Assembly (NCBI RefSeq): GCF_002734215.1
Contig: NZ_NSEB01000011.1
Location: 248,001 to 312,000, forward strand
Source: Fredinandcohnia onubensis
GTDB lineage: Bacteria; Bacillota; Bacilli; Bacillales; Bacillaceae_L
Direction of reading: 5' to 3'
DNA: 64,000 nt
Position 1 is the first letter of the stretch. Each line of letters starts with the position of its first letter. Shown in pieces: positions 17,529 through 26,777 of this stretch. The notes under the pieces are model-generated. The model searched no databases, was not told where the DNA came from, and saw only the letters and a program-made list of their open reading frames with translations. The position numbers and the translations under genes were made by a program.

Positions 17529-18770
17529 ATGAAGGCTGTAGGTGTAATTGTTGAATACAATCCATTTCATAATGGACATAAGTACCATCTTGAAGAAACA
17601 AAAAAGAAAACACATTCAGATTGTACGATTGCAGTAATGAGTGGAAATTTTCTTCAACGCGGCGAACCTGCCCTTGTTTCAAAATGGACAAGGACCAAAA
17701 TGGCGTTAGAAGCAGGCGTTGACATCGTCATTGAATTACCATATGCATTCGCCACTCAGAAAGCACAAAACTTTGCGAATGGTGCAATATCACTATTAAG
17801 TGCACTTCATTGTGACAAAGTTTGCTTTGGTAGTGAAAATGGAACAATTGACGACTTCAAAAACACCGTGGATTTTATGGAAAAAAATCAACAATCCTAT
17901 GATTCCACCACTCGGCAGAATATGAAAAAAGGATATAGCTATCCTAAAGCAGCTTCTCTTGCTTATTCTTCACTTTCAAATAATGATACATACGTTGATT
18001 TATCGAAACCAAATAATATTTTAGGCTATCATTACGTAAAAGCTATCAATGATCAAAATAGTAGCGTTAAAGCTGAAACAATTATGAGAACATCTGCCGG
18101 TTATCATGATGAAACCTTTTCTCATGAATCCATCGCCAGTGCAACTAGTATTCGTAAAACATTATTTTCAACTGAGAAAAATATGGATCATATTAAAAAT
18201 TATCTCCCACCCTCAACTTCCAAATGGCTTTCTTCCTATTTTCTAGAGAACCAATTATTCCATCGGTGGGAGGATTACTTCACATTATTAAAATATAGGT
18301 TACTAACGTCTACACCGGATGAATTAGCAAAAATTTATGAGGCCGAAGAAGGAATTGAAAATAGACTGCTAGCCCATATTACAGAAGCAACCTCCTTCAT
18401 GGATTTTATGGAAAAAATCAAAACAAAACGATACACATGGACAAGACTTCAACGTTTATGCGTACATATATTAACAAATACAACAAAGGAACAGCTGAAA
18501 CCAGTTAATGAAAACCCACTGGCCACCTATATTCGTTTACTAGGTATGTCTCAAAAAGGACAGAACTATTTGAATCACATTAAAAAGGAAGTAGAACTTC
18601 CCATTGTTTCAAAAATATCAGGGTTTTCGGATGAACTATTTACACTTGATGTAAAAGCTACTCAAACCTATTTAGCTATATTCCCTGAACCACTTCGCTC
18701 GTCACTTCTACGACAGGAATATGCTACTCCACCGATTAGATATGATGAAGAACACCAAAAATATTTATAA
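17529..18770 (+). CDS. tmcAL: tRNA(Met) cytidine acetate ligase TmcAL (YlbM)
   Basis: Forms N4-acetylcytidine at the wobble position of elongator tRNA-Met using acetate and ATP. The 413-residue product starts MKAVGVIVEYNPFHNGHKYH, a nucleotidyltransferase fold with the HNGH signature for ATP binding, and includes SGNFLQRGEPALVSKW shortly after. Two adjacent ATG codons exist; the second gives better spacing to AAAGGG and the family start. It lies between ylbN and ylbL as in B. subtilis, but here on the opposite strand to them. Confidence 0.93.
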   Translation: MKAVGVIVEYNPFHNGHKYHLEETKKKTHSDCTIAVMSGNFLQRGEPALVSKWTRTKMALEAGVDIVIELPYAFATQKAQNFANGAISLLSALHCDKVCFGSENGTIDDFKNTVDFMEKNQQSYDSTTRQNMKKGYSYPKAASLAYSSLSNNDTYVDLSKPNNILGYHYVKAINDQNSSVKAETIMRTSAGYHDETFSHESIASATSIRKTLFSTEKNMDHIKNYLPPSTSKWLSSYFLENQLFHRWEDYFTLLKYRLLTSTPDELAKIYEAEEGIENRLLAHITEATSFMDFMEKIKTKRYTWTRLQRLCVHILTNTTKEQLKPVNENPLATYIRLLGMSQKGQNYLNHIKKEVELPIVSKISGFSDELFTLDVKATQTYLAIFPEPLRSSLLRQEYATPPIRYDEEHQKYL

Positions 18771-18771
18771 A

Positions 18772-18811
18772 AAAATTAGCCGCATCCATTTTTGGAAGCG
18801 GCTGATTTTTT
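18772..18811. terminator. bidirectional terminator between tmcAL and ylbL
   Basis: AGCCGC (18778-18783) and GCGGCT (18798-18803), extended inside by CCA/TGG, form a hairpin flanked by A-rich sequence on the left and TTTTTT on the right. Confidence 0.8.
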
Positions 18812-19844
18812 ATTTACTCTTTTCATCAAGATTCTCAAGATAATGAAGTGCATCCTCAAAAGTATCTACAGGAACGATTTTCATGTCTGTCTTAATATCT
18901 TTAGCGGTTTCTAAAGCTTGTCGATAGTCTGAATCTGCTGCACCATTTTCATTCGGTGCAAAGAATATGTCAACATCTGTGTTATCCGCAGCGACTATCT
19001 TTTGTCCAATCCCACCTATTGGGCCGACCTGTCCCTTCGTATTGATTGTTCCAGTACCAGCGATGCGTAATCCGTGTGTCAAATCCTTCTCTGTTAGCTG
19101 ATTATAAATCTCAAGTGTAAACATGAGACCAGCCGAAGGACCACCTATTTTTTTTGAATCAATTTTAATTTTTGGATCTGCTACCACTTCGAGATCTGTA
19201 ATTAACTCAATTCCAATTCCAATTTTGTCTGGATCCTTTGGAAAAGGCGCTAGTGAAACAGAGACTGTTTTCTCTTCTCCATTTCGTTCAACCTCAATGT
19301 TTATCGTTTCATTCTCTTTTTTATCAGCTACATATTTCATAAATTCTGTATGTTCTTCAATTTGTTTCCCATCAACTGCAAAAATTCGATCGCCTGGCTT
19401 TAACACTTTCTCAGCCGGCATTCCCTCGACAATACCCATTATGTAGATTCCATGGTTTTTTACCGTTACAGGCTTGTTCGCATACTTATAGGCAACCGTA
19501 ATTGCTGATTCCTGTGAATCCTCCATATAAAATAATTGACGATTCGTATACTCTTCATCACTCTCATTGTCCCGTCGCACATGATTAATCGGTAAAATTT
19601 CATGATACTTTTGGAACTTAGCCCATGCATAGCTAAAAATATTGGCTTGACCAAGGCGAATCGTCGTTAACATGAATTCCCCTTCTTCATCATAGCCATT
19701 TTCAACATTAATAATGGGGTCGAGCTCTGTCGCCATCCCTGGTTTTGTCACGTAATATGGGAGTTGGATAAAGGTGCCCAAAATTGCAAGCACCACACCT
19801 ATTACGAGGGCTTTTAAGTACGCTTTATTTCTCTTTCTCTTCAT
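18810..19844 (-). CDS. ylbL: PDZ-domain Lon-like serine protease YlbL
   Basis: Membrane-anchored extracytoplasmic protease of the SepM/YlbL family; in B. subtilis YlbL degrades the DNA-damage cell-division inhibitor YneA together with CtpA. The 344-residue protein has one N-terminal membrane segment (about 10-30), a PDZ domain (about 125-205) with GIYIMGIVEGMPAEKVLKPGD, and a Lon-like protease domain. The Ser-Lys dyad is visible: Ser237 in GGPSAGL and Lys282 in GGIGQK. Its start overlaps the end of ylbK by 20 bases. Confidence 0.92.
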   Translation of the reverse strand: MKRKRNKAYLKALVIGVVLAILGTFIQLPYYVTKPGMATELDPIINVENGYDEEGEFMLTTIRLGQANIFSYAWAKFQKYHEILPINHVRRDNESDEEYTNRQLFYMEDSQESAITVAYKYANKPVTVKNHGIYIMGIVEGMPAEKVLKPGDRIFAVDGKQIEEHTEFMKYVADKKENETINIEVERNGEEKTVSVSLAPFPKDPDKIGIGIELITDLEVVADPKIKIDSKKIGGPSAGLMFTLEIYNQLTEKDLTHGLRIAGTGTINTKGQVGPIGGIGQKIVAADNTDVDIFFAPNENGAADSDYRQALETAKDIKTDMKIVPVDTFEDALHYLENLDEKSK

Positions 19845-20631
19845 TCAATGCAGACTCCTTCCACTTTGCAATTGCCTCTTGGATCATAGGAAGTTGTTTT
19901 CTCGTTTCCTCTTCCCCGATTCGGATAATATCCTCAATATTTGTAAAAGCACGGGAACTAAAATGCCCTACATGCGGACGGATCATGATATCAGAGGAAA
20001 ATTCCCCATACTTCACAAGCTCCTTCTGCATAATATCTATACTCTGTAATATGACATCAAATATTGAAGCAACCTCTTCATTTATTTTAACATGTGAGAC
20101 GTCCACCGCAATAACGATATCTGCGCCCATGTCTTTTGCTACAGAAATGGGAACACGATCAATTACACCACCATCGACTAGGATGCGACCATCAATTTTT
20201 TCAGGCACAAATATTCCAGGGATGGCAATACTGGCTCGGACAGCATCTGCAACGGGACCATTTCGAAACACAACTTTTTCACCCGTTAATAAATCAGTTG
20301 CCACAATACCTATTGGAATATCAAGTTGTTCTATATTTTTTCCGTGTGTGAATACACGTATTAGTTCCTTTACCCTTTTTCCAGCAATAAATCCCATTTT
20401 AGGAACGGTAAAATCTAAATAATATTTGCGTTTAAATGCAAGTGCAAGCTTATATAATCGGTCAATATCCAACCCTGCGCCGTAAAAACTTGCGACCAAA
20501 GAACCCATGCTTGTTCCAGCGATGAGGTGAATTGGAATATTTTCTTCCAAAAGTACCTTAATTACTCCCAAATGTGCAAATCCTCTTGCCCCACCAGATC
20601 CAAGCGCCAATCCGATTACAGGTTCGTTCAT
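19825..20631 (-). CDS. ylbK: patatin-like phospholipase/esterase YlbK
   Basis: 268-residue patatin-fold hydrolase, probably acting on lipid esters; the natural substrate is unknown. Motifs in order: oxyanion loop GSGGARG at 11-17, nucleophile elbow GTSMG with Ser41, and the catalytic Asp153 in DGG. The NTE/RssA-like short form without extra domains is typical of bacteria. ATG 20631 is chosen because AGGGG is nine bases upstream; the ATG at 20640 abuts the ribosome site. It overlaps ylbL and is likely co-transcribed with it. Confidence 0.9.
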   Translation of the reverse strand: MNEPVIGLALGSGGARGFAHLGVIKVLLEENIPIHLIAGTSMGSLVASFYGAGLDIDRLYKLALAFKRKYYLDFTVPKMGFIAGKRVKELIRVFTHGKNIEQLDIPIGIVATDLLTGEKVVFRNGPVADAVRASIAIPGIFVPEKIDGRILVDGGVIDRVPISVAKDMGADIVIAVDVSHVKINEEVASIFDVILQSIDIMQKELVKYGEFSSDIMIRPHVGHFSSRAFTNIEDIIRIGEEETRKQLPMIQEAIAKWKESALNEEKEK

Positions 20632-20897
20632 ACGAATCATCCCCTAACATTGAAACTATAACAGTATATGAAAAAAGAAATGAAAACTTGTACAAACTTT
20701 TGGTCTAAATTTGCCACCTATACACGTATATTTAAATAGATGTACAAACCATCGATTGATATTTGTTGATACTTTTCATTACACTCACGACGTCAGAATT
20801 AAAGAAAAAGAAAATTTCGAAAACTGTGGACTCTCTTATTCTATCACTTAAATCAACTAATTGTATAGAAAAGAAGACTTCTATAGGAGGAGTACCA

Positions 20898-22124
20898 TTG
20901 ATACGTTCTAGGTTCAAAACAGTAGCAATTGCAGCAGGTATTACCTTACTTACCATTGCACTAATTTATTTTCCAAAGGAATCACTTGAAGCTTCGAGGG
21001 TCGGTTTGGAAATGTGGTGGAAGATCGTTTTTCCATCCTTACTTCCGTTCTTAATCATTTCTGAATTATTAATTGGTTTTGGTGTTGTTAAATTTATCGG
21101 TGTCTTATTTGAACCACTCATGAGACCGCTGTTTCGTGTTCCAGGTGTAGGTGGTTTTGCATGGGCGATGGGTATGGCTTCAGGGTTTCCTGCCGGTGCA
21201 AAGCTAACTGCACGGCTTAGACAGGAGAAACAGATTACAAGGGTCGAAGCAGAAAGACTTGTTTCCTTTGCGAATGCTTCAAATCCTCTTTTTATATTTG
21301 CCGCCATTTCTGTAGGTTTTTTCGAAAACCCAAGGTTAGGAATCTTGCTTGCTGTTAGTCATTATGTCGGAAATTTTTGTGTCGGATTAATTATGAGGTT
21401 CTATGGTAAAAAAGGCGACGAACATACACCAAAAGATGATGAGAAAAAGAGTATTATTGTGAAAGCCTTACAGGAACTCCACCGTACAAGACTGAAGGAA
21501 AAGAGGCCATTTGGTCAATTATTAGGTGATGCAGTAACCACCTCTATTCATACCTTATTAATGATTGGTGGATTTATCATTTTATTCTCTGTGTTTAATA
21601 AGCTACTCTCTTTAATTAATGTTATTGCCATAATTGGGGCAGGATTATCGGTGTTATTAAAACTATTCCAAATGCCAACCGAACTCAGCATCCCGCTTAT
21701 TTCCGGAATATTTGAAATTACAACAGGATCGATGATGACAAGTGAACTAGAACACATTGAATTGCTTCCTAAAGTGATTGCTGTCAGCTTTATTCTTGGA
21801 TTTTGCGGATTATCTGTTCAAGCACAGGTTGCGAGTATACTAGCGGAAACCGATGTGAGTTTTAAGCCATTTTTTATGGCCCGAATTATGCACGGCTTTT
21901 TGGCTGGAGTGATCACATTCTTTTTATGGAATCCACTTTATGTGAAAAATAAAGGTTCAGAAGAAACAACGGGTGTCTTCTCTCCATTGATACCAGAGCA
22001 TTCACCCTTATGGGTAGAAACGGTATGGAGTGGATTATTAACCTACGGACCGCTTTTTACCATATTATCTTTATTTTGTTATATCGGTATCTATTCCATT
22101 AGAATGAAAAGCCCTCGCATTTAG
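20898..22124 (+). CDS. ylbJ: sporulation integral membrane protein YlbJ
   Basis: Polytopic membrane protein of the nucleoside-recognition/Gate-domain family, required for heat-resistant spores in B. subtilis, where it is sigma-E dependent. The 408-residue product (same length as B. subtilis YlbJ) has many hydrophobic helices and the Gate motif ASGFPAGAKL in the first third. The start is a TTG at 20898, decided by AGGAGG seven bases upstream; the longer frame from 20763 has no ribosome site. The 257-base gap before it, shared with divergent ylbK, shows no clear sigma-A promoter. Confidence 0.92.
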   Translation: MIRSRFKTVAIAAGITLLTIALIYFPKESLEASRVGLEMWWKIVFPSLLPFLIISELLIGFGVVKFIGVLFEPLMRPLFRVPGVGGFAWAMGMASGFPAGAKLTARLRQEKQITRVEAERLVSFANASNPLFIFAAISVGFFENPRLGILLAVSHYVGNFCVGLIMRFYGKKGDEHTPKDDEKKSIIVKALQELHRTRLKEKRPFGQLLGDAVTTSIHTLLMIGGFIILFSVFNKLLSLINVIAIIGAGLSVLLKLFQMPTELSIPLISGIFEITTGSMMTSELEHIELLPKVIAVSFILGFCGLSVQAQVASILAETDVSFKPFFMARIMHGFLAGVITFFLWNPLYVKNKGSEETTGVFSPLIPEHSPLWVETVWSGLLTYGPLFTILSLFCYIGIYSIRMKSPRI

Positions 22125-22140
22125 TATGCTGGGCTTTTTA
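22107..22140 (+). terminator. terminator of ylbJ
   Basis: AAAAGCCC (22107-22114) pairs with GGGCTTTTT (22131-22139), helped by inner GCAT/ATGC; the ylbJ stop codon is inside the hairpin. Confidence 0.7.
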
Positions 22141-22160
22141 CTGTTTGTATTAAATGATAT

Positions 22161-23227
<1,067 letters not shown>

Positions 23228-23364
23228 TACTATCACCACTGTCTATGTAAAATGAATAACATTATCCTACCATAAACATTATCGTTTGTTAATCAATAAC
23301 GAATAATTAGAGGACGAAAGGTCAGCAAAAATTTTACTTCGATAATAAAAATACGCCAGAGTAT

Positions 23365-23393
23365 GTATACACAATTTTCAATTGGTCATAATT
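23365..23393 (+). promoter_or_regulatory. candidate forespore (sigma-F/sigma-G type) promoter
   Basis: GTATA at 23365-23369 and GGTCATAATT at 23384-23393 match the sigma-F boxes GYATA and GGNNANANTN. The 14-base spacer is slightly short; an overlapping GTATG at 23361 would give 18. It stands just before the structured RNA at 23400-23559. Confidence 0.45.
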
Positions 23394-23399
23394 AGTAAT

Positions 23400-23559
23400 A
23401 ACAACATCATTCGAGGATGTTGTTGCCAACCGCGGAGAAGACTTACGTTTCCCCATAAGTTCTTCCTCCGGTTTCTCCTCTCCCTTTGCCTTCTTCCATG
23501 TGAACGGTAACGAAAACATGGAATGGAAGGACCCTGCAAGTAACTTGCAGGGTTTTTTT
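23400..23559 (+). ncRNA. csfG: candidate sporulation small RNA CsfG
   Basis: A non-coding stretch between rsmD (ylbH) and ylbG, where B. subtilis has the forespore RNA CsfG. The plus strand folds into hairpins: ACAACATC/GATGTTGT (23401-23423), ACTTA/TAAGT with a CCCC-containing loop (23441-23460), CCATGT/ACATGG (23496-23521), and a terminator at 23531-23559 whose T-run is only on this strand. A long C/U-rich linker at 23461-23495, with TTCCTCC and TCTCCTCTCCC, could pair with ribosome binding sites. No plus-strand gene precedes the terminator. The structure is seen directly; the CsfG identity is inferred from position and RNA features. Confidence 0.6.
23531..23559 (+). terminator. plus-strand terminator of the candidate CsfG RNA
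   Basis: ACCCTGCAAG pairs with CTTGCAGGGT around a short TAA loop, followed by seven T. It stops no protein gene, which is the main evidence for an RNA gene upstream of it. Confidence 0.8.
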
Positions 23560-23632
23560 GTTTGTAATTGTTAATTCTGATCAAATCGTGATACAGTAAA
23601 CATGGAAAATATGAAAGTAAGGGGAATTTAGT

Positions 23633-24022
23633 ATGATACAACGATTTATAGAGCTGGGTGAAGGATACTCTGATATTTATGAACTTCTAGAGCTGATGAA
23701 GAATAATAGGGACAGGGTCTCGAAACTATTGGCCTTTAACACTACCGTTCAAGATAGGCAGGTATCCTCTATAGCAGTAGCATTCCAACCAACAAATCCT
23801 GGTAATTTTCAAGCTATCTACATTTGTAGGGAAGGTATACCGAACCCGGAAATCAAACCGAATAAGAGGTACTCTCTCTTTGCTGAATTGGCTAATGATC
23901 TTGATTTATCCATTATTACACTTGATGTAAAACCATCCACCATGTTTAGTGAAAAAGAACTTTATTATCAACACTTAATTGGGATTCTAAGAATGAACCG
24001 ATACATACCACCGATGCAATAA
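23633..24022 (+). CDS. conserved small protein of unknown function (DUF7147-like)
   Basis: 129-residue soluble alpha/beta protein with no membrane segment, beginning MIQRFIELGEGYSDIYELLE. Similar bacillar proteins have sometimes been labelled methylthioribose kinase, but no kinase motif is visible, so that name is not supported. AAGGGG lies eight bases before the ATG. It stands alone on the plus strand between the candidate CsfG RNA and a tandem repeat array; B. subtilis appears to have no gene at this place. Family name is from memory and is tentative. Confidence 0.65.
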   Translation: MIQRFIELGEGYSDIYELLELMKNNRDRVSKLLAFNTTVQDRQVSSIAVAFQPTNPGNFQAIYICREGIPNPEIKPNKRYSLFAELANDLDLSIITLDVKPSTMFSEKELYYQHLIGILRMNRYIPPMQ

Positions 24023-24064
24023 CAAAATAACTATATGGAGGCCGTTCGGCAAATAGCAAAAGGT

Positions 24065-24095
24065 GTTGGCTAGCGCCTTGAGCTAGACAATGAAG
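24065..24095 (+). repeat. solo end of the dispersed hairpin repeat
   Basis: GGCTAGCGC....GCTAGACA.TGAA closely resembles the right end of copy B (17493-17512). Nothing else of the longer element is recognisable here, so it looks like a truncated remnant next to the tandem array. Confidence 0.45.
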
Positions 24096-24112
24096 GCGCA
24101 ATTCCTTTTTCT

Positions 24113-24430
24113 TACCCTCACTTGTGGTTCGGCCATTGTGTGAGGGTACGATTAACTCTTTTTCGTACCCTCACTTGCGCTTCGGCCATTGCGTGAGGGT
24201 ACGATTAACCTTCTTTCTTACCCTCACTTGTGCTTCAGCCAACGCGTGAGGGTACGATTAACCTTCTTTACTACCCTCACTTGCGCTTCAGCCATCGTGT
24301 GAGGGTACGATTAACTCTCTTTCGTACCCTCACTTGTGCTACCATCATTGCACGAGGGTACGATTAATCTCTATTCGTACCCTCACTTACACATCGGCCA
24401 TTGCGTGAGGGCACGTTTAACCTCTACACT
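24113..24430. repeat. minisatellite: six tandem units of exactly 53 bp
   Basis: TACCCTCAC starts at 24113, 24166, 24219, 24272, 24325 and 24378, a constant 53-bp step. Each unit has TACCCTCAC, about 18 variable bases containing a TGCTTC-like core, then GTGAGGGTA, then ACGATTAA and a T-rich tail. The 9-bp arms are perfectly complementary in the first four units and slightly altered in the last two. There is no coding frame and no unique spacer. With flanks, this accounts for the whole gap between 24023 and the ylbG terminator. Confidence 0.9.
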
Positions 24431-24541
24431 CCTCACTACGGCACATCCTGTTTTCTTTTTGTTGATTTTATACCCAAACTCAACATACCATCATCACTCG
24501 TAACTCTGTATTCAGCTAAAGCTGACCTAGAGCCAGACAAT

Positions 24542-24584
24542 AAAAAAAGCTTATCAAAAGCAGGATGCTTTTGATAAGCTTTTT
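24542..24584 (-). terminator. terminator of ylbG
   Basis: AAAAAGCTTATCAAAAGC pairs with GCTTTTGATAAGCTTTTT around a short loop; the minus strand ends in TTTTTTTATT. The ylbG stop codon is at the edge of the stem. Confidence 0.85.
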
Positions 24585-24858
24585 ATAGTCCAATCTTATA
24601 ATCGTATTCCTTAGCGCGATCTGGTTTTCGGTTCTCGAATTCAATCTTTAAAAATGGTTTATATGATGGCTCTACTCTTTTTACGAAGGCAAGCGAATTT
24701 AACTTTTCTACGATTGAATCGGTGTTTTCCATATCGTTATAAAGAACCACGTATTTTAGACGTTTTGATACATAATGAATATTGCCAAATTTACGCAGCA
24801 TTTTTGAATGCTTTAGCGAATGTAGCCAAACGATAATTCCTTGGCGTTGTCCAATCAT
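24583..24858 (-). CDS. ylbG: DUF2129/UPF0298 protein YlbG
   Basis: 91-residue cytoplasmic protein of the UPF0298 family, function unknown. The start [25 protein letters not shown] and the central YVVLYND block are characteristic. It forms part of the ylbG-ylbF-ylbE-ylbD series, conserved in order with B. subtilis. An AAGGAG site precedes the ATG. Confidence 0.9.
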   Translation of the reverse strand: MIGQRQGIIVWLHSLKHSKMLRKFGNIHYVSKRLKYVVLYNDMENTDSIVEKLNSLAFVKRVEPSYKPFLKIEFENRKPDRAKEYDYKIGL

Positions 24859-24992
24859 AGTGTTTTCTCCTTATTTCAATAACTTTTTTATAGTGTAGCA
24901 CAATGAGTTAAAATTTTACAATATGAAATAAAGTAGAAAACTTACTTTTTTCTGAAAATATGGGTAGGATATTCATATTTTTTGCTAATCTA

Positions 24993-25436
24993 TTAATGAC
25001 AGCCACATGCTCCGCCGCTACCACAGCCGCCGCCACAGCTTGAGATGGAATCAAAATATGGGTTACCTGTTGGCACTTTAATATGTTTTGATACAGCTCC
25101 ACCTAGTAACACGCTGATTTCATCAAAGACTTTTTGAATATTATCTTCTGCCTTTTTAAATTCAGCAATGGTTTCATGAAGATCTAGCTTTCTTTTTAAC
25201 TCTCTTGTCTCTTTGGAAACCGTTCGAAAATCAGGATGGTATTTCCCGAATCGTTGAACCTCGTCATACTTTTCCTTCATATTCTGAAATTCCGCGATCA
25301 GTTTTTGTGCTTCTTTATCCTTTTGTAATGTATATAAACAGCTGCGATATTCCTCAGCCAGTTCAGATTGTAGAATCATTGATGCTAGGCTTTCTGCCTC
25401 TTCAAGTATCTCAACTCTCTCAATTGTAGCTATCAA
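24993..25436 (-). CDS. ricF: RicF (YlbF), subunit of the RicAFT RNA-processing/regulatory complex
   Basis: In B. subtilis RicF with RicA (YmcA) and RicT (YaaT) forms an iron-sulfur complex that promotes RNase Y-dependent mRNA maturation and affects competence, biofilm and sporulation. The 147-residue product is a long helical YlbF/YmcA-fold protein with a Cys-rich tail; Cys134, Cys138, Cys144 and Cys146 in SSCGGGCGSGGACGC fit cluster ligation. The start is a TTG at 25436, six to seven bases after GGAGGTG; the upstream ATG frame lacks a site. RQRFGKYHPDF-like block at about 61-70 is family-typical. Confidence 0.93.
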   Translation of the reverse strand: MIATIERVEILEEAESLASMILQSELAEEYRSCLYTLQKDKEAQKLIAEFQNMKEKYDEVQRFGKYHPDFRTVSKETRELKRKLDLHETIAEFKKAEDNIQKVFDEISVLLGGAVSKHIKVPTGNPYFDSISSCGGGCGSGGACGCH

Positions 25437-25507
25437 AAAAAACACCTCCATAATCACTATACCATGATTTTTCACGAATCGCATCTTATGAATACTTTAT
25501 AACTTTA

Positions 25508-25930
25508 TTACTTTATTTGAACATGAATCGTGTGGTCGAGATTGTAATTTGTTAAATCATTATGGACTACTTGAATCTTTAGGGTATGTTCGCCCTTTGT
25601 TAGCCCTTTGATGATAAATGCAGCCGTGGATATCTTTTCTGTCCGACGTCCATCGACTATCACATGAAGATGGCCCTCACCTTCATTCTTATGCCCGCCA
25701 CTTTGTTTGAACGTAAAATTTGGGATCATGCATTCCAGATATACATCATTTCCCCTAACATGGTGATTCACATGTAGAGTTCGTACTGATTTGTTCGTAA
25801 CGTTCTCAGTAATCGTAGCCTCAACCAAATTTCCATCTATAAAAACATATAGGTAACTTAGAATTAAAAGGGACAAAACAAACTTGTACAACTTTCTACC
25901 ACTCCTTTTTTTCCTAGTTTTTCCTATCAC
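25508..25930 (-). CDS. membrane-anchored extracytoplasmic protein of unknown function
   Basis: 140 residues: a very basic N-terminus (KTRKKRSGRKLYK), one membrane segment at about 16-32, then an outside domain of about 100 residues. The domain looks beta-rich and Ig-like, with HLHVIVDGRR and GLTKGEHTLKIQVVHNDL near the C-terminus, recalling secreted domains that present histidines. I do not recognise a named family. It lies between ricF and ylbE; B. subtilis has no obvious counterpart here. An AGGAGTGG-type site precedes the ATG. Confidence 0.7.
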   Translation of the reverse strand: MIGKTRKKRSGRKLYKFVLSLLILSYLYVFIDGNLVEATITENVTNKSVRTLHVNHHVRGNDVYLECMIPNFTFKQSGGHKNEGEGHLHVIVDGRRTEKISTAAFIIKGLTKGEHTLKIQVVHNDLTNYNLDHTIHVQIK

Positions 25931-25951
25931 ATTACAAATATCCTGCCTTCC

Positions 25952-25979
25952 TAAAAAAGAGCGACTCTTAAAGAGTCGC
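25952..25979 (-). terminator. terminator of ylbD-ylbE
   Basis: GCGACTC (25961-25967) and GAGTCGC (25973-25979) form a stem; on the minus strand it is followed by TCTTTTTTAGG. Confidence 0.8.
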
Positions 25980-25986
25980 CTTGCCT

Positions 25987-26226
25987 TTAATCACTTTGTC
26001 GCATGCCTTGATACATTTGTAGCATGAAAGAGGCCATTTCTAAAGACTGGTTGAGTTTTTGCACTTTATGTGGAAGGGTCTGTTTAAAATATGACTTTGA
26101 CTCCATTTCAAGGCTCTGAAAATCATTAGGATTCCTAGTTAATTTTCTGTACCAAATTGGGTTTTGACGTACAAAAGTACGAAGTTGTTTTTTTGTTTTG
26201 AGGTATTCATAGGTATCTTTTCGCAT
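25987..26226 (-). CDS. ylbE: YlbE-like protein
   Basis: 79-residue helical protein of the YlbE family, function unknown. The signature YLKTKKQLRTFVRQNPIWYR near the N-terminus is the family hallmark. Two adjacent ATG codons follow GGGGGAG; the second is chosen for spacing and matches the 79-residue length of the B. subtilis protein. It lies 18 bases after ylbD, probably in one transcript. Confidence 0.88.
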   Translation of the reverse strand: MRKDTYEYLKTKKQLRTFVRQNPIWYRKLTRNPNDFQSLEMESKSYFKQTLPHKVQKLNQSLEMASFMLQMYQGMRQSD

Positions 26227-26244
26227 CATGCTCCCCCTACTGAC

Positions 26245-26634
26245 CTAGTCTTTTCGAAAGGCAAACGGTTGAGGTTGTCGGTGCGAAGACTGCCCTTGTT
26301 TCGGCTTTTCTTCTCCACGAAACTGATGGATGACTGCTTGAATCGTTGAAATGGCTTCACTTACATTTGAGATTTGCTGCTGAAGATTATTCATATCTGC
26401 ATTTTTAAAGGATGAAAAGATTTTCCCAATAAAATCTTCTTTTTCACTTTCTTCTGTCTTACTGTTGTTATTTTTATATTTTTCCCACTTCTCATCATTC
26501 TCACCAAGTATATACCAATCTTCATATACTTCCTGCCAGTTAAGTACTCCTTTTCGCACTTCCTGAACCAGAATTGGATGTTTCTTAACAAAAGATTTAA
26601 ATTCTTGAACGGATGGATGAAGTTTTTTTCCCAT
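26245..26634 (-). CDS. ylbD: spore coat protein YlbD
   Basis: 129-residue protein of the YlbD_coat family; in B. subtilis YlbD is a coat-associated protein. The product starts MGKKLHPSVQEFKSFVKKHP, typical of the family, and has a middle helix with Gln/Asn-rich QQQISNVSEAISTIQ and a polar Gln/Lys tail. The ATG at 26634 follows GAGGTGATT; the frame extends upstream to 26730 but that part has no ribosome site and no family resemblance. Confidence 0.85.
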   Translation of the reverse strand: MGKKLHPSVQEFKSFVKKHPILVQEVRKGVLNWQEVYEDWYILGENDEKWEKYKNNNSKTEESEKEDFIGKIFSSFKNADMNNLQQQISNVSEAISTIQAVIHQFRGEEKPKQGQSSHRQPQPFAFRKD

Positions 26635-26777
26635 ACCAATCACCTCTTTTTCATACGATTGCCTACTATAGTTTATCTTTAATAAATTGATTTGTTCGCC
26701 CATTTTAAATTGCATTAAGCCCAATATCATTGTTAAAATAAGAATAATAAAAATATTATGGATTTGAGGTAATTATC

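Noticed and set aside
23334-23456. Minus-strand open frame of 40-61 codons with a GGAGGAAG site, between rsmD and the 129-residue gene
   Set aside because: It is antisense to the candidate CsfG RNA; the apparent ribosome site is simply the complement of the C/U-rich linker, and no terminator follows on the minus strand.
24113-24430. CRISPR array
   Set aside because: The units abut directly with no unique spacers of constant size, and no cas gene is in the window. The same holds for the array at 48111-48578.
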